A DNA stretch of 64,000 nt from Paraphysomonas bandaiensis (Eukaryota; Chrysophyceae). Position 1 is the stretch's first letter, and each line of letters starts with the position of its first letter. The notes below the pieces were generated by a model. That model was not told the origin of the DNA. It ran no database searches and saw nothing but the letters and a program-made list of their open reading frames with translations. Made by a program: the position numbers and the translations under genes. The stretch is taken from the NCBI GenBank assembly GCA_965644295.1, contig CBFFRP010000362.1:1-64000 (forward strand). Reading direction: 5' to 3'. Shown piece after piece: positions 46,456 through 59,836 of the stretch.

Positions 46456-48512
46456 TTAAGACTGTCCAATGGATGTATTCTGCACGGGTGACATTCCCGC
46501 ACACCGAAAGCACATACACTTACCCGGTACAGGACACTGAAGCAGCGGAGAATGTGTTACAACACCACATCGACTGCAGAACGCATTCAAACATTTACAG
46601 CAGTGATGCCGCTTTCTCCATCTAATCTTATGTGGTTTGAATTTAAATTTTCCCTTACATATGAAGCAGTGTTTATTACCACTATCCTCACCGTCGAACA
46701 AGTCATGTCGACTAGCATCTTCATCACACGAAGAGTGAGCACTTGAGGAAATAGAGTCATTGCGGCTGAATCGTGTCGGCGCCATGCCAGAGTTGATAGA
46801 ACATTCGCCAAATACCTTAGCCAAAAACGACCACTTGGATTGGGCGCATATCTGCTGACTGATACTCAATACCGGACTTAGAAATAGAAGTGGTTTTACA
46901 TGAAAGCCATGGAACCAAGTGAAAACAGAACTCACTGATTCATGGGTATCAGATATTAACTCTGTGCAAAAGTTGAGTTTTTTCATAGCACGAAGATATA
47001 TGCTATAAGCCACTACAGCTCCTAGAATTAATAGGGCATATATTGCAACTGCGAAGTCGGAAGATTTTTTGAACACATGTACAGTCCCTGCTGTTACAAC
47101 TGCTGATATACCAGAAATGAACTTCAAAGAGGACAACGATATTGTGTAACTTGATTTTAAGGAGTTCGAGTAAGAGCTATCCTTTGGGGTAGAAACTGCT
47201 ACTGCTGATTGAAGCGGTGTATGAATACTTCTGCGATTGGTGTTCCTTGAAGCATTGGACGTGAGCTTGTCGACATCAAGTCCTGTTGAGATTTTTAACA
47301 TTGACATAGGCATATATTGTGCAACAGCAATTTCACCACATCTATCAGATATTTCTTTGCTTGATAAAGAAGTAGTAGCAGGCCCTGTCAATGGCAATTC
47401 AAAATTCAAATACATATATTCCGACCGGCCAATCACATTCCAGCTCGAGAGACGATATGTGTGAGACACAAGAGAATGAGCGGAATGCAATGGTATCGAA
47501 TCCGACGTGTAAGTATCGATCCCATCATATACTGTTATCCAACGGTGTTGAGAAGTACTACCCGGTTTAGAATTGGGATCTACATCAAGTCGCTGAAGGA
47601 GATACTTGTGTACAGGATACATATTAGTATTCGAATCTATTTCTGCGATTTTCCATTCTACTGTTACATGTGTAAAGCACCGAGATGATTCAATCAACAC
47701 TACTTGAGGGGGGGAAGTAATGAGTGGAGGTCGCCCCATACCCAACAACTTCATCCGCATACCCCTTAGAAGCCGTCGTTTAAGAGTTATGCGAGTGATA
47801 CCAAGCTCTTGTTCCAATAGCTGTCCATCATTTTCGAGCAACTCAGGGAAATCATACCCAGTAATTCCTACAAAGTAGTAAGCATATTAGAGTACATAAA
47901 CTTCACCTATGAGCAAAACATATGTACGTTCAACAACATGCTATTATCTAAAATATACAGTTGACAAACCATTTCTTATAAATCTTGCAACAATAGACTC
48001 CGGTATTAACTGAGAGTGTGTTACCCACTCAGCAACCTCTTCCGTCGGAAGTAACGACGCTATCAATACAGATCAACGTATGAGAAGTGAGCCGAAGAGG
48101 CAGAAAAGAACATACCTAAAGATTGCCAGTACACTACCAAATCATTTTTCTTGAGGATCATATCGTTTTCTCTGCCTAAATTCCTAAACACACTCGAAAC
48201 TGCATTTTGAATTTCACTGTTCTCATCTAAAGACTTTCCCCCGGTGTCTTTTACAAACTGAAAGTAGAACAGTGTGAACACATATGCTACAGTGCATGAA
48301 TAGATTCAACTGCACACTACCTCTCTGAGCTCATCAAGACTGATCTGCCCATTAGCATTATTGTCCATATCAGCAAAAAAACCATCTCTAGATTGATCTG
48401 AGGTGAAACCGTCCCCCAACTCACCGGTGTCTATGCAATTACATCTGCCCATGCAGCATGTATATATCCAAAGCGCGAACACCATTGCATGGGATCTCCA
48501 TAATAGCTTCAT
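46456..48512 (-). CDS. EF-hand/SAM/FN3/transmembrane/FYVE protein, 4 exons
   Basis: A 611-residue protein from exons 48321-48512, 48116-48257, 47970-48059 and 46456-47867 (in frame). The start MKLLWRSHAMVFALWIYTCC is a signal peptide. An EF-hand loop DNNANGQISLDE follows at about residues 45-60. A SAM domain is assembled across two introns (EEVAEWVTHSQLIPESIVAR, IRNGITGYDFPELLENDGQL, LGITRITLKRRLLRGMRMKL). Next comes a fibronectin type III-like region (THVTVEWKIAEI ... YRLSSWNVIGRSEY), a hydrophobic span (SSDFAVAIYALLILGAVVAY), and a C-terminal FYVE-type finger with CFICKGKF and RKRHHCCKC. FYVE binds PI3P on endosomes. The signal peptide would place EF/SAM/FN3 in the lumen and FYVE in the cytosol. 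Single-protein architecture is unusual. Confidence 0.85.
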
Positions 48513-48694
48513 GAGTGCAATCAGCAATAGTAGACTGCAACAATTTCTCAGTGATTTTGCATAAGGATGTAACCACAGATCTATTGATAGTGCGGTTATG
48601 TGATATGAGTGAGTCTTGAAACGGACTGTGAGAACAACTTAACGCAACGAACAAATTCGAAACCAATAGAAAAAGAGTTCAACTCGGTATACAA

Positions 48695-49393
48695 ACATAC
48701 ATACATACATACATACATACATACATACATACATACATACATACATACATACATACATACATACATACATACATACATACATACATACATACATACATAC
48801 ATACATACATACATACATACATACATACATACATACATACATACATACATACATACATACATACATACATACATAATACATACATAATACATACATAGTA
48901 CATAATACATACATACATACATACATACATACATACATACATACATACATACATACATACATACATACATACATACATACATACATACATACATACATAC
49001 ATACATACATACATACATACATACATACATACATACATACATACATACATACATACATACATACATACATACATACATACATACATACATACATACATAC
49101 ATACATACATACATACATACATACATACATACATACATACATACATACATACATACATACATACATACATACATACATACATACATACATACATACATAC
49201 ATACATACATACATACATACATACATACATACATACATACATACATACATACATACATACATACATACATACATACATACATACATACATACATACATAC
49301 ATACATACATACATACATACATACATACATACATACATACATACATACATACATACATACATACATACATACATACATACATACATACATACA

Positions 49394-49425
<32 letters not shown>

Positions 49426-49805
49426 CATACATACATACATACATACATACATACATACATACATACATACATACATACATACATACATACATACATACAT
49501 ACATACATACATACATACATACATACATACATACATACATACATACATACATACATACATACATACATACATACATACATACATACATACATACATACAT
49601 ACATACATACATACATACATACATACATACATACATACATACATACATACATACATACATACATGCATACATACATACATACATACATACATACATACAT
49701 ACATACATACATACATACATACATACATACATACATACATACATACATACATACATACATACATACATACATACATACATACATACATACATACATACAT
49801 GCATA
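48695..49805. repeat. (TACA)n tetranucleotide array, 1.1 kb
   Basis: An almost pure ACAT repeat with one irregular patch at about 48873-48910 and isolated single-base slips (49421 and 49665). It fills the divergent region between the FYVE gene (start 48512) and the GT14 gene (start 49922). All open frames inside are artefacts. Confidence 0.97.
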
Positions 49806-49921
49806 CGGCTTCAGTGGAGTGTGCGGATGCGACTATATCTCAACGACGTTTCTTGCTATCGTATCACATTCTCCCTCAATGCTTCTCCGTCACCAGTCCT
49901 AATGATCTCCGATATTTAACA

Positions 49922-52568
49922 ATGTCTCATAGATATCTCTGGTCTTATCTATTGCTGTGTGTTGTGTGTATATATGGACAGTATCATCAGCAGTCTCCAT
50001 ACTGTAAACGAGATTATGTGCCTGAGTATATAGCCCACAACAACACATATATATGCCGATATATCAAACCATCTGAGATTATCGCTGGCATGAAGTGGCT
50101 AGTGGATCAACCGGTGTCCTCTGCCTGTACTGGTAATGTTATCGTCCATGAGGGGTTTCATGTATGTGATAGTGAGCTGCCCACCTATGAGGGGATGGTA
50201 TATGTCTACATGTACAACAATAACAAGGAACAATGCGTGCTTAGAACTCCTGTTGGGGAATACTGGCTCTCACGAGGGTACTTTGTTCGGTATATTTTTC
50301 CTGGATTTCCAGTCAAATGTACGAAACAATTTCATTCGCAAAAAAAGAGAGGAGAGAGAATTAGCTTTCATCGCTCACTACCAGAGAATGACGAAGAGGT
50401 CCATATGCTGTTTCTTGAGGATGACAAAGGCCAGAGTTCATTTGAGTTAGCCGTCATGATGTCAAATTGGCCAGGACGACGAAATGTTCGCCAAATTAGT
50501 ATGAGATTAAGATACTCGTGTTCAGTCTTGCAAGACCTCGGATTCGGAACATCCACAGGCTGGGGTCTATGGTCTCTTCATCATTTCCTCAGAACCGCAG
50601 GATTTGAGAGATTTGCAGTTTCATCAGAGAGTGGATCAACAAAATCCCAACCATTGTGTATTAAAGGTTAGTCCATTATGTCAGCATGTGTGTAGTATAA
50701 TATACATTTGAGTTGCACTTTGGACCTTATTGTGCTGTACGTTTAAAGAATTTATAATGTGTGTTTAAAAATAGAGGTATTGCAAGCGGCTGAAATCGAC
50801 CCATCGAAATGTTGCTATTATTCCAGTTTCATTCGAAATCGTCCGGCAGACTTGACACTCCCTGCAACCATTCATGACTATCCAGCGGCAAATTTTGATT
50901 CAAGACTGAATGCAGTACTTTGGAATATCGCAAGTAGTGATATTCCCCCGTATTGTGCACTTCCAGTAGGGGCAAACCGCACCTATGAGCTCACCTCAAT
51001 GTATAAGTGGATTTGGCGGGAACTAAAATATACCTGTCAGATAGTACAACACAGTTTTCCGTGTACGAGAACGCCCATTGTTAATCCTTTAACGCCGTGC
51101 ATGCGATCCGTTGCGTCTGCAATGGCAGAGGACTATGCATGGAGCAAGGGTTGGTGCCATGTAAGTACTGGGTTGTCTGATATACCAGAGCTCCCGGATA
51201 TGGAATCACAAGCAGCGCAGTTGGTGGAAAACGGGAAGGAGATAGATGCGATGCGAGATGCTAACAAACCGGCCTTGCGATTAGTATTTCTTATAACCGT
51301 ATACCGGGATATCGAATTCGTACAGCGGTTACTGGATAAGCTATACAGCCCTTTTCATCAGTATGTCATCGCTGTGGATAAGAAGCAAGTATCGTTTGTG
51401 GCTGATATGAGGAGTCTTGTGCGAAGCCGTTATGGTCGCAATGTTGTTGTGAGTGATCCGTATGCTGTAGTGTACTTGGCCTCGTCTGCCACCCGCATTC
51501 TTATACATGGAATGTCCTGGTTCTTGCGCCGTATTCCGGGATGGGATTATCTTGTTACTTTGACTGGTAGTGACTACCCTCTTATTCCTCTGGCACGGAT
51601 GGAATCCATTCTTGCTGCTAGAAATCCCCCAATGCCGAGTCTTATGGCGTGGAGTTTAAAATCTATATCGTCAACCAAACCCCTGTCTCTATCACCGTTG
51701 GCTCAGCACGCAGCGAAAGTGGTATTCAGTGAACGCCGAGGAGGTGTTAGCCACGCCAGAGGTAACTCACAGTTTGGCCTACCACTAACATGTGAGGGGC
51801 AAAGCCTCTTATGTAGATACAACAACAGGAATGCTCCCAAGCGGTGGCTTACGAACGATACATTTCATTCACAGGTAACTATCAGTTTATGTGCAAATTC
51901 CTTGAGTATTGCTATATATTTGCCAGCGTATACCTCTTCGGTTTCACTTATAGGATATTTATCGCTTGTATTGTATGCTGAGTCTTCCTATATCGCTACT
52001 AGCTACAATTGTGACTGTTTTGTTTTTGCTGTGCTAGTGGCTCTTCGGTAAAGACATCTGGAGGGATAACGTAAACATGAACTTCGTGAAAGAGTGGAGT
52101 GCTCCTCCAGTTGATAATACTTTTCGTGTATGGCATAAGAGTGACCCTGCCACTACTGGTGTGTATGATAGGGAGAGTGTGGAGTATATCATACGTAGCA
52201 GTGAAGGCATCAAGTATTATCATTTCTTCAAATATATGCTTGTCGCCTCTGAAGAACACTATTGGATTTCTCTATTGGGAAACTGGAAGCGGACTATTCG
52301 CTTTGTGAATAGTATTCAGTCCCTTGCGATATGGAATACATGGAGACACGGTACCTTAACCTATAACACTACGAAAAGCCGAAGCAAGGGTGACAGAAGT
52401 ACCCACACATCTTTTTTATCGACTCGTGAAATTGATATTCTAAGGGGACTAAATGAGTTGGGCGTGTTCTTTGCACGTAAATTTACTTCGAACCAAGCTG
52501 ATGTGCTTGATATGATAGATGACATGATAGAAAATGATAAGAGTACCAAGTGGCTTCGCACTGCCTAA
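49922..52568 (+). CDS. GT14 family glycosyltransferase (xylosyltransferase/core-2-like), 3 exons
   Basis: A secretory glycosyltransferase of 791 residues. Exons 49922-50666, 50775-51874 and 52038-52568 join in frame. The N-terminus MSHRYLWSYLLLCVVCIYGQ is a signal peptide or anchor. A first region of about 250 residues, with several Cys and no recognised fold, precedes the GT14 core. The core has LRLVFLITVYRDIEFVQRLL, YVIAVDKKQ, then GWDYLVTLTGSDYPLIPLAR, which is strongly typical of peptide O-xylosyltransferase and core-2/I branching enzymes, and later WHKSDPATTGVY. It would transfer a sugar to glycoprotein or proteoglycan acceptors in the Golgi; which sugar cannot be told. The start codon is only about 115 bp from the long TACA array. 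Confidence 0.85.
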
Positions 52569-53425
52569 CGTATGTTGAGTCATAGTATCTGTATATGTGC
52601 TTTGAAGGTGGCTGATTTTTGTAGACGTGTTATTGTAGTCGACGCATTTATTCGCGAATACAGCAGTTATCGTGTGCTTCTATGAATTAACCTATAGATT
52701 TTTCGTAGTAAAATTTTGATTGTCCTATTCAGCCAGCATGCCAAGGTGTATAGCTTATTCTACATGAATGAACTTTTATTAGTTTCTTATTAAACAAACG
52801 TTAAAAGCTAGTAGTTGATTAATTTCGGTAGGAGTTTAGCGTTATTAGGATACGTACACTTCATTATTCACAGCCGTGGATGTGGAATTAAATTGTACTA
52901 CTTACACTTTAATTTGCTCCTTTGTTATACGATGTGCCACGAAAGAAACATGACTACTAACATTAACGCTTCCTTTGTACTTCATTACATTTCACCAGTA
53001 AATCCCACGCACATGTGTAAATATCTTATTTAAACATACATCAACAACTTAATTTACTTTCTGCGTCAATATATTCACACTTTCCTAGAATGACTTGGTT
53101 TCTCCCACAGCACACTTTTAACTACTTCGACTTCGATGTGATGACACCCGATTATTACATTACATGCATACCAAGTCACAAGTTCTCAATACTTTCGATA
53201 TTCCATCACATGCAGTCAATGTCTACGAAAAGAGAACACTTTAACAAAATACATCAGACAGTCTACTGTGAGGGTAAATCTAGAAGTATGATGAATATGA
53301 ATATCCACGAAAGCAGATTATCACTGCGTCAAATATGAACTTCTAATGAAAGAGAAACATAATAACAAGCGCTTCTACTACTGCAATATATAACAAGCCC
53401 GTCATTCAGAGCCCAAACGATGCCC
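52569..53425. other. convergent intergenic region, nothing recognised
   Basis: A gap between the GT14 stop and the CNOT2 stop. A weak open frame at 53090-53338 has no supporting features. Confidence 0.4.
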
Positions 53426-55366
53426 CTACGAGGTTGACGTAGGACCACTAGTAGAGGGGTGAGACTGAGGTTTCTGGCGAATTTCTTCAGCTATAAATAA
53501 CGCATTAGAATAATGTAATCGAGTACAATACATACAAAGTGCACAATTATACAGGAATGGCGAAATAAGCGAACACTTGTACAATAAAACCCCTGTACAT
53601 ATGATTCACCTGTCAAAAATCCAGAAGCTAAAGGTGCACGAGTAGCGCTGGTAAAAAGCCGAACCTCCCATGATGAGATGTCGAAATAAACATACTGTAC
53701 ACCCGGGTGTCCTTGAATCTGCTCCTGTGGGCTACGTGATTTAAACCATACCCGGAGTTCACCGTGGTACCGCCATTCTCGCCGATACAACTCTACGGCG
53801 GAAGTAGTTTGCAGTACATCCCTAGGCATCGCGTAAAACATGTAAAATAGTGTCTCCAACTGGAACTTTGACAAATGCTCGGGCTTAAGACTAGGCGAGT
53901 GCATCAGATAGCACTGGGGTGTTGTGAATTGAGTCTCGCTTGCCGCCGTCTGATCAGCAAATGGACCCGAAAATGTGGTATACAAATTATCAACAGAATT
54001 AAGGTTCAGTCCAAATGTTGTGAGATCAGACCCCAACGAGAGATAATTCATATCCTATATAAAAGTATATAAATATATAAGAAGTTAATAAATGATACTA
54101 GAGAACACTATGAATCGACGGATTAAAGGAATGGTAGAATGCTAAATACCCAGATAACATGCTGTCCATTTTACACCACCTTGTTTGTCATATTGATTAC
54201 ATCCAGTAGCCCCATCAAGCCATACTTCAGCTCTCCAGATGGACCAGATTCAGATCCCATTAATCGAGGCGACGCCGGAACGCTCGGTGGTCGGCTAGGC
54301 GGATTACCAGAATTTGACCGCGTATTTCCTGGCACATTGGCACTGGATGAAAGCGGCATGTTACCAACAACACTCCCAAACCCAGTTCCGACTTCTCCTA
54401 GACCAGCAGAAGGCTGAAGTGGTGGTGATTTGATAGATTGTGGTTGTATAAGTGGGGAGGCTTGGCGAGGAAAAGACGGCGACGAACCAGCATGCCGGGG
54501 CAGATTATGCTGTCCCTGCTGGTGCTGTTGACCTTGAGTTTGTTGAGATACAACGGGATGTTCGGAATGCTGCTGCACTTCTTCATTTGTACTAGACGTG
54601 CTCTCCGTCCGACTTTTTCCTTGAGAGCTTGGCAATGCGGGGAACTCTTCACTGTGTATAGTGAATTCTTCCTCTCTTTGTGGGGGCAGGCCTCCTTGGG
54701 AAAGATGTGGTCCTGGTATTTGACTATTGACACTGGATGGAATCCGGAGTTGCTGAGGCTGTCCGTGTAGCATAGAGAAGTTGGTATTGTCGTATTGCAT
54801 AGACGAATCAGGCATGGTGCGCTGCTGACCATAACCCATCCCCATTTGAAGTCCCCCACCGCCACCCATCATATCTCCTCCCATACGTTGGTACATACCA
54901 CCACCCATATTCATTCCCATGCCTCCCTGATTAGAGGGCATCCCTAAATAAAGAGGACACTATTAGATCATTGGACTTTCTTATATCTATTTTCACTACG
55001 AGGATGTGGGTATCAGTACCACACATACTGGTCAGTGCACAACATCACCTCCATATGACGATTGTCTCTGCTGCATTGGCGGTCCACTGTTCATATAATC
55101 TCCACCCATAGGCATACCACCACTTTGACTTCGACCAACCTGCGCATACATCACTATCTCTCTATTTATTAACGTGAACACATACCATAGAAGGCATAGG
55201 AGGTCTCTGTTGACTATGCTGGCCCATCCCTTGTGCTGTACATGTATTACACACATCACTCATGTATATAAATCATCATATCTAATTAACACTCACATTG
55301 TTGATGCATGTTATAGGGAATATAGCCATTATACCCTCTGCTATCCCCTGACATGTGTTGCTGCAT
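53426..55366 (-). CDS. CNOT2: CCR4-NOT complex subunit NOT2, 6 exons
   Basis: A scaffold subunit of the CCR4-NOT deadenylase, acting in mRNA decay and translational repression. Exons 55297-55366, 55186-55229, 55049-55139, 54180-54943, 53610-54054 and 53426-53490 join in frame to give 492 residues. The Gly/Met/Gln-rich N-terminus leads to EEFTIHSEEFPALPSSQGKS, the NOT2 signature. A Ser/Pro/Gln-rich linker follows, then LKYGLMGLLDVINMT and DMNYLSLGSDLTTFGLNLNS. The NOT box is complete: PEHLSKFQLETLFYMFYAMP, LQTTSAVELYRREWRYH, YFDISSWEVRLF. Human CNOT2 is 540 residues. An additional upstream exon may exist before 55366. The neighbouring small membrane gene diverges across the TACA array. Confidence 0.93.
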
Positions 55367-55592
55367 TGGGAACCCTCTGATATAACGATATCTGTACAGA
55401 TGAATTTATAGAGGAGCCTTATTATCAGTCTTGAAATTATAGAAAAACAAGAGACCTCACTGCTTAATCTGAGGCTATTGATCTTGATGGTTAATATATG
55501 AGGCCATTCAATAGAGAAGTGTGTCAAGTCATGTCATTATAATGTACGATACACGCTGCCTATAGTCAGAATACCTGTACCTCTGGACCAAT

Positions 55593-55913
55593 GCATACAT
55601 ACATACATACATACATACATACATACATACATACATACATACATACATACATACATACATACATACATACATACATACATACATACATACATACATACAT
55701 ACATACATACATACATACATACATACATACATACATACATACATACATACATACATACATACATACATACATACATACATACATACATACATACATACAT
55801 ACATACATACATACATACATACATACATACATACATACATACATACATACATACATACATACATACATACATACATACATACATACATACATACATACAT
55901 ACATACATACATG
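55593..55913. repeat. (TACA)n tetranucleotide array, about 320 bp
   Basis: Pure ACAT repeat bounded by ATGC at both ends (ATGCATAC ... ACATGCAG). It lies between the divergent CNOT2 (start 55366) and small membrane protein (start 55991). Confidence 0.97.
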
Positions 55914-55990
55914 CAGAGGGTGCAGTGACCGTAGAGGTTATTCCAGGTCAAGTATTCAGCGATACTATCATATATCTACTATCATCAATC

Positions 55991-56439
55991 ATGTCCGCAG
56001 CAAAGTGCGTTGTTGTCTGTATCTGCTATCTTCTTTATCGTTAATATTTGTCGCAGTAATATTTTGACGGGGGTTATTGTAGCGCCATTTATTTTTCTAA
56101 TGGCTGCTGTCTCTCTCTCCAGCTTACAGCGAGGAATTGAGTGGGTCACAATAACAGCGAAGAGTACCAGTCTGAGGGGATGGATGCGCGTGTATGTGAA
56201 ACCAGCCTGCAAGAACGTAGCTACTGTGCTGGAGCGTATTCTCGGTGGTACGTACACACATATACACTGTCATACATATACATAACGTAGGTGTCAATGA
56301 TATAGGTAACAAAATAACGGTTACCCCAACCAATGTCTTGCTGATGGCGATATTGATTGTTCTTTTCGCTCTCTTGCTCAGCAAGTCTGAATCGAATGAG
56401 AAATCGAAGAAATCCGCTTCTAAGGGAAAGAAAGATTAA
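55991..56439 (+). CDS. small two-span membrane protein, unknown, 3 exons
   Basis: A 112-residue protein from exons 55991-56004, 56057-56247 and 56306-56439. The first exon is only 14 nt, and the reading frame is exactly continuous. The spliced start reads MSAANNILTGVIVAPFIFLM, a hydrophobic span; then a basic loop (TSLRGWMRVYVKPACKNVAT) and a second span (VLLMAILIVLFALLL). It ends in a Lys/Ser-rich tail (KSKKSASKGKKD). This suggests an ER or vesicle membrane protein, but the family is unrecognised. It diverges from CNOT2 across a tetranucleotide array. Confidence 0.65.
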
Positions 56440-56794
56440 ATGCTCTCTTTCCACATGATCAATGTTTTCGAATGTTGTAAACATAATGCATCTTTTTTTG
56501 AATTGTATTTTATATTTGTTCATTAGTTAAAATGAGCACTGGCTATCGCTGGCAAATGTGTGGTCTAAGGGCTAGGGAATAGGGAACAATATTTCGCAAC
56601 ATTGTAGACAATGACCCCCATGTATACATAACTTTCCCTTAATCAACTACGTTACTTCATCTAGAATAGCATGAGTCGTATAAAAATCCCTCACATATTT
56701 GTTATTACAAATTGACAGAATTGTTGATTACAAGGACTAGTCACCGACTAAAAACTAGCAAATATCTAAACCAGATAAACTCTTTGCAGGAACA
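56440..56794. other. convergent 3' intergenic region
   Basis: 355 bp between the small membrane gene's stop and the CLPTM1 stop. AT-rich, with no gene. Confidence 0.4.
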
Positions 56795-59504
56795 TTATTT
56801 TTCTATAGGCCGTGATTCATCGACTCGGTATATGTATCTCTGATACATGTATATAATGAAAACGATGTCGTCCCTACAACATAAGCCAATTCACACTGTT
56901 CTATGAACATGAAATCTACGAAGTGGACGTACAGAATGTGGGAGACGCAACAGTTCGTGGCAAATAGATCTATACATATATAGTACACACTCACCTGAAT
57001 ACCGACAGCCGATGCATCGTCGGCATTTTGATTATAAATGCGAAGAGATCTGATAATACACCATTAAAGAGTAAATGTGTATCGCGTATGTGTACCATCT
57101 ATAAAAGTATTGATGAATCTGAAACAGAGAAATTTCCACGGTAGATGGGACACACTTTTTAATTTGTGATTGATGAAAAGCTGAGGGCACATCAGCACGA
57201 AACCTCCAGTATACCTGTGGTTCATACATACATCGTAAAAAATGGATATTAGCATTGCGCAGTTGAACTTACACGCATGTCGTGAGCGTAGTAATCACCC
57301 ACGAGTACCACGATGCATGTTTGTCCATAACGAGGCTTCTAATCGCAAATCCAATAACTAAAGGTAGAAGAATAGCACCTAGGTGTGTGGTGGCATATCT
57401 ATCAGCTTCTATTGTGACCCGTGTCAGCTCCGAAAGAACCCCCTCCTTGTCATCCTCTTTGTCAGGACTGCTACTTCCTTTTACCGAGCTAGTGCTCTGC
57501 GTAGAAGCAGCAGATGAATTACTTACAGACTCTAAGCGTGTGAAAACAATACTCCAACCACGGATTGTCACCCCGGTGGCTTTTTTAACCTTTCATATGG
57601 AATTCACATATCAGAGGCATGCTGAAAACAGAACTGCATACTACCTTCCAGCATTGTATAACAATACCACAAAAAGCAGGAATGATCACTAGAAGAGATG
57701 TGTTTGAGTCAAGAAGAAATAGAAACACAATTATTTGGGACACTAGATCAGTAATAACAGCGCGAACAGATAAACCCGCAAGACTTTTATTTTGCTGCCA
57801 AAACGATATATCCGACTGAAACGCTAAAAACTCGAATAAAAGATGCATAGTAGAGGCAAACATTGTTACACCCAGAAGATATATAGATGTATCTGATATA
57901 AGCCTGATACAAAGCACACAAGTTATATAACTTAAATACTAAACAAAAATCGCAGTACCGTCTGACATCATCAAGGTCATTATCAGTAAACCCCATTCCC
58001 TTATTAGTCTGAAAACTCTGCTCCATGTGTCTCATTAGGAGCCAACGCTGAAACGAATTGAAGGCAATCAGTAATCACAAGAATTCAGTTGGAGAATCGT
58101 ATTGTGGGTAAATATATCACACAATGTTCAACAGTACTCCACAATTAGTATATCCTACACACATTGATGCGCTATCTGTAGTAGTATTATACCTGCATCG
58201 ACATAGGTTCATACGATATGGTCAGAGGTAGGCTTGTCACAGAGGCGTTGAGAGGTATATACTTGTCTGAAGTTAGACCAATCTCATCAGCATGAATAGG
58301 AGGCCTATAAAACAGCTTCTCGATATATGTTGATGATTAGAAAGCGAATAATAAACTAGTAGAACACAGTACCTGCTGCCTACTTGCAACCGCTTTCTTC
58401 TTACTCATCGACTTCGGAGTGACTATATACTGATGCATAGCCGGAGGGACTGACGTAAGATGCATAAGCAAGAGTGACAAGAAAGATGTAACGAGGAGTA
58501 CCATAGTCAAGTGGATAGAGAGTGAAGTCTGTAACTAGTCGTACAGCTACTTCAGGTTTCCAATAAGGAATTATCGTGTCAGGTGGCATGGCTGCACGAC
58601 GAGCTGAATACAGCATAATCAGAATAAACATGAAACAGCAAATGCACATATCACATGAAGTACGTGACATATTTCATTACAAATGTGTTCACCACAGTAT
58701 CATATCAGGAAGATATATGCAGGAGTATACCGTCTTCCGGGTCTTCAGTTTGCCATCCAAGGTCTGCAAGGAGATACCTATGCCTGAATGAGCGAGGAAT
58801 TGTGTCCAGTTTAATCATCTTAACCACCCCATACTGTGCCCTGCCACTCTTATATATGCGTTACACAACGTATATATGTTAGAGAAATATTTCGTTTCCA
58901 GTAGTACACAAATGTACAGTTTAACTTGTTCAATTTTCACCTGCACAATGCTTCCTGTTATTTCATCAGGCAGGTCATCAGAATCTTGTATAGCCAGCGC
59001 ATGTAAGTAAATATCAGTGCTGTTGCCCCTGATGCCTTTCCATACGCGTGTAGAAGCCACCCCAACTTGACTTGACCCATTCGAGATCACAGAGGGATGC
59101 ATAGTTATATTCAACATGGTCTCGTGTTTCGTCTCATTCGGAAGAAAATGCAAGCCACGTTGATAACTTAAAATAATATTTTGAGCTTGTAAATCCGATA
59201 TATTGCTGTTAGCATACATTATACGCATAAGACTGCAGATATAAAGCAGCATACAATCGAGAAAACCGGGAAGAGTGCGAGAGGAATGTAATTAGCGTAA
59301 AGCTCTGATTCATACTCCATAGAGGATCAATAGTCGGCCCACTGACCTCTACCCCATCCATTGGGTTCATTAGTTTGTACATCTGTAGAGTATTGTTAGG
59401 AGGATTGAGTGGATAGTAAGAGATACCTGTGTGCCTGTATAGTACAGATACATAGCCAATAGCACACAGCTCAGAGTGGTGGAATTAAATAGCATTGAAA
59501 ACAT
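56795..59504 (-). CDS. CLPTM1: CLPTM1-family multi-pass membrane protein, many exons
   Basis: A homologue of CLPTM1, an ER/plasma-membrane protein linked to GABA-A receptor trafficking and lipid scrambling in animals. About ten or more exons run from ATG at 59504. Early exons include LMNPMDGVEVSGPTIDPLW. Later ones match the family core closely: LLFEFLAFQSDISFWQQNKS, LAGLSVRAVITDLVS, LDSNTSLLVIIPAFCGIVIQ, ASWYSWVITTL, PQLFINHKLKSVSHLPWKF, NTFIDDLFAFIIKMPTMHR and RDDIVFIIYMYQRYIYRVDE. The protein ends soon after, without the acidic tail of vertebrate CLPTM1. Several exon edges in 58000-59300 were not all resolved. Confidence 0.92.
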
Positions 59505-59836
59505 TGCTGCAAGAAAATTCACCAGTTGAAATAATGATACACTACTAAGTTTGATAATATTCCAGGAGTGTTGCAGAGATCCAGAAGGGACTATGCGTGT
59601 AGTAAAGGTATGTAGAACGGGCTACACATTGAAATTCATTTGTCCGGTACGGATCTGCCCCCCCCTGTTAGTTTGGAGATATGAATATTTCGATTTTTTT
59701 GGTGCAGGGGTTCAATGCACTGAGAGTTGAGGTCCTCTTAATACAAACCAAACTATCCGCACATACAGTCATGTCATTCATAAATTATATCCAATACACT
59801 CATGTATTAATGTCATAGTCCACAGTATACGTTGAG
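59505..59836. promoter_or_regulatory. divergent intergenic region, CLPTM1 and cysteine-rich gene
   Basis: 332 bp between outward-facing start codons. It contains short C/T-rich and T-rich runs near 59660-59705. No core motif was identified. Confidence 0.3.

Noticed and set aside
48596-49804. Very long open frames of repeated MYVC or HTYI residues
   Set aside because: They are translations of the TACA/TGTA array in all frames; a 4-bp repeat without stops stays open in every frame.
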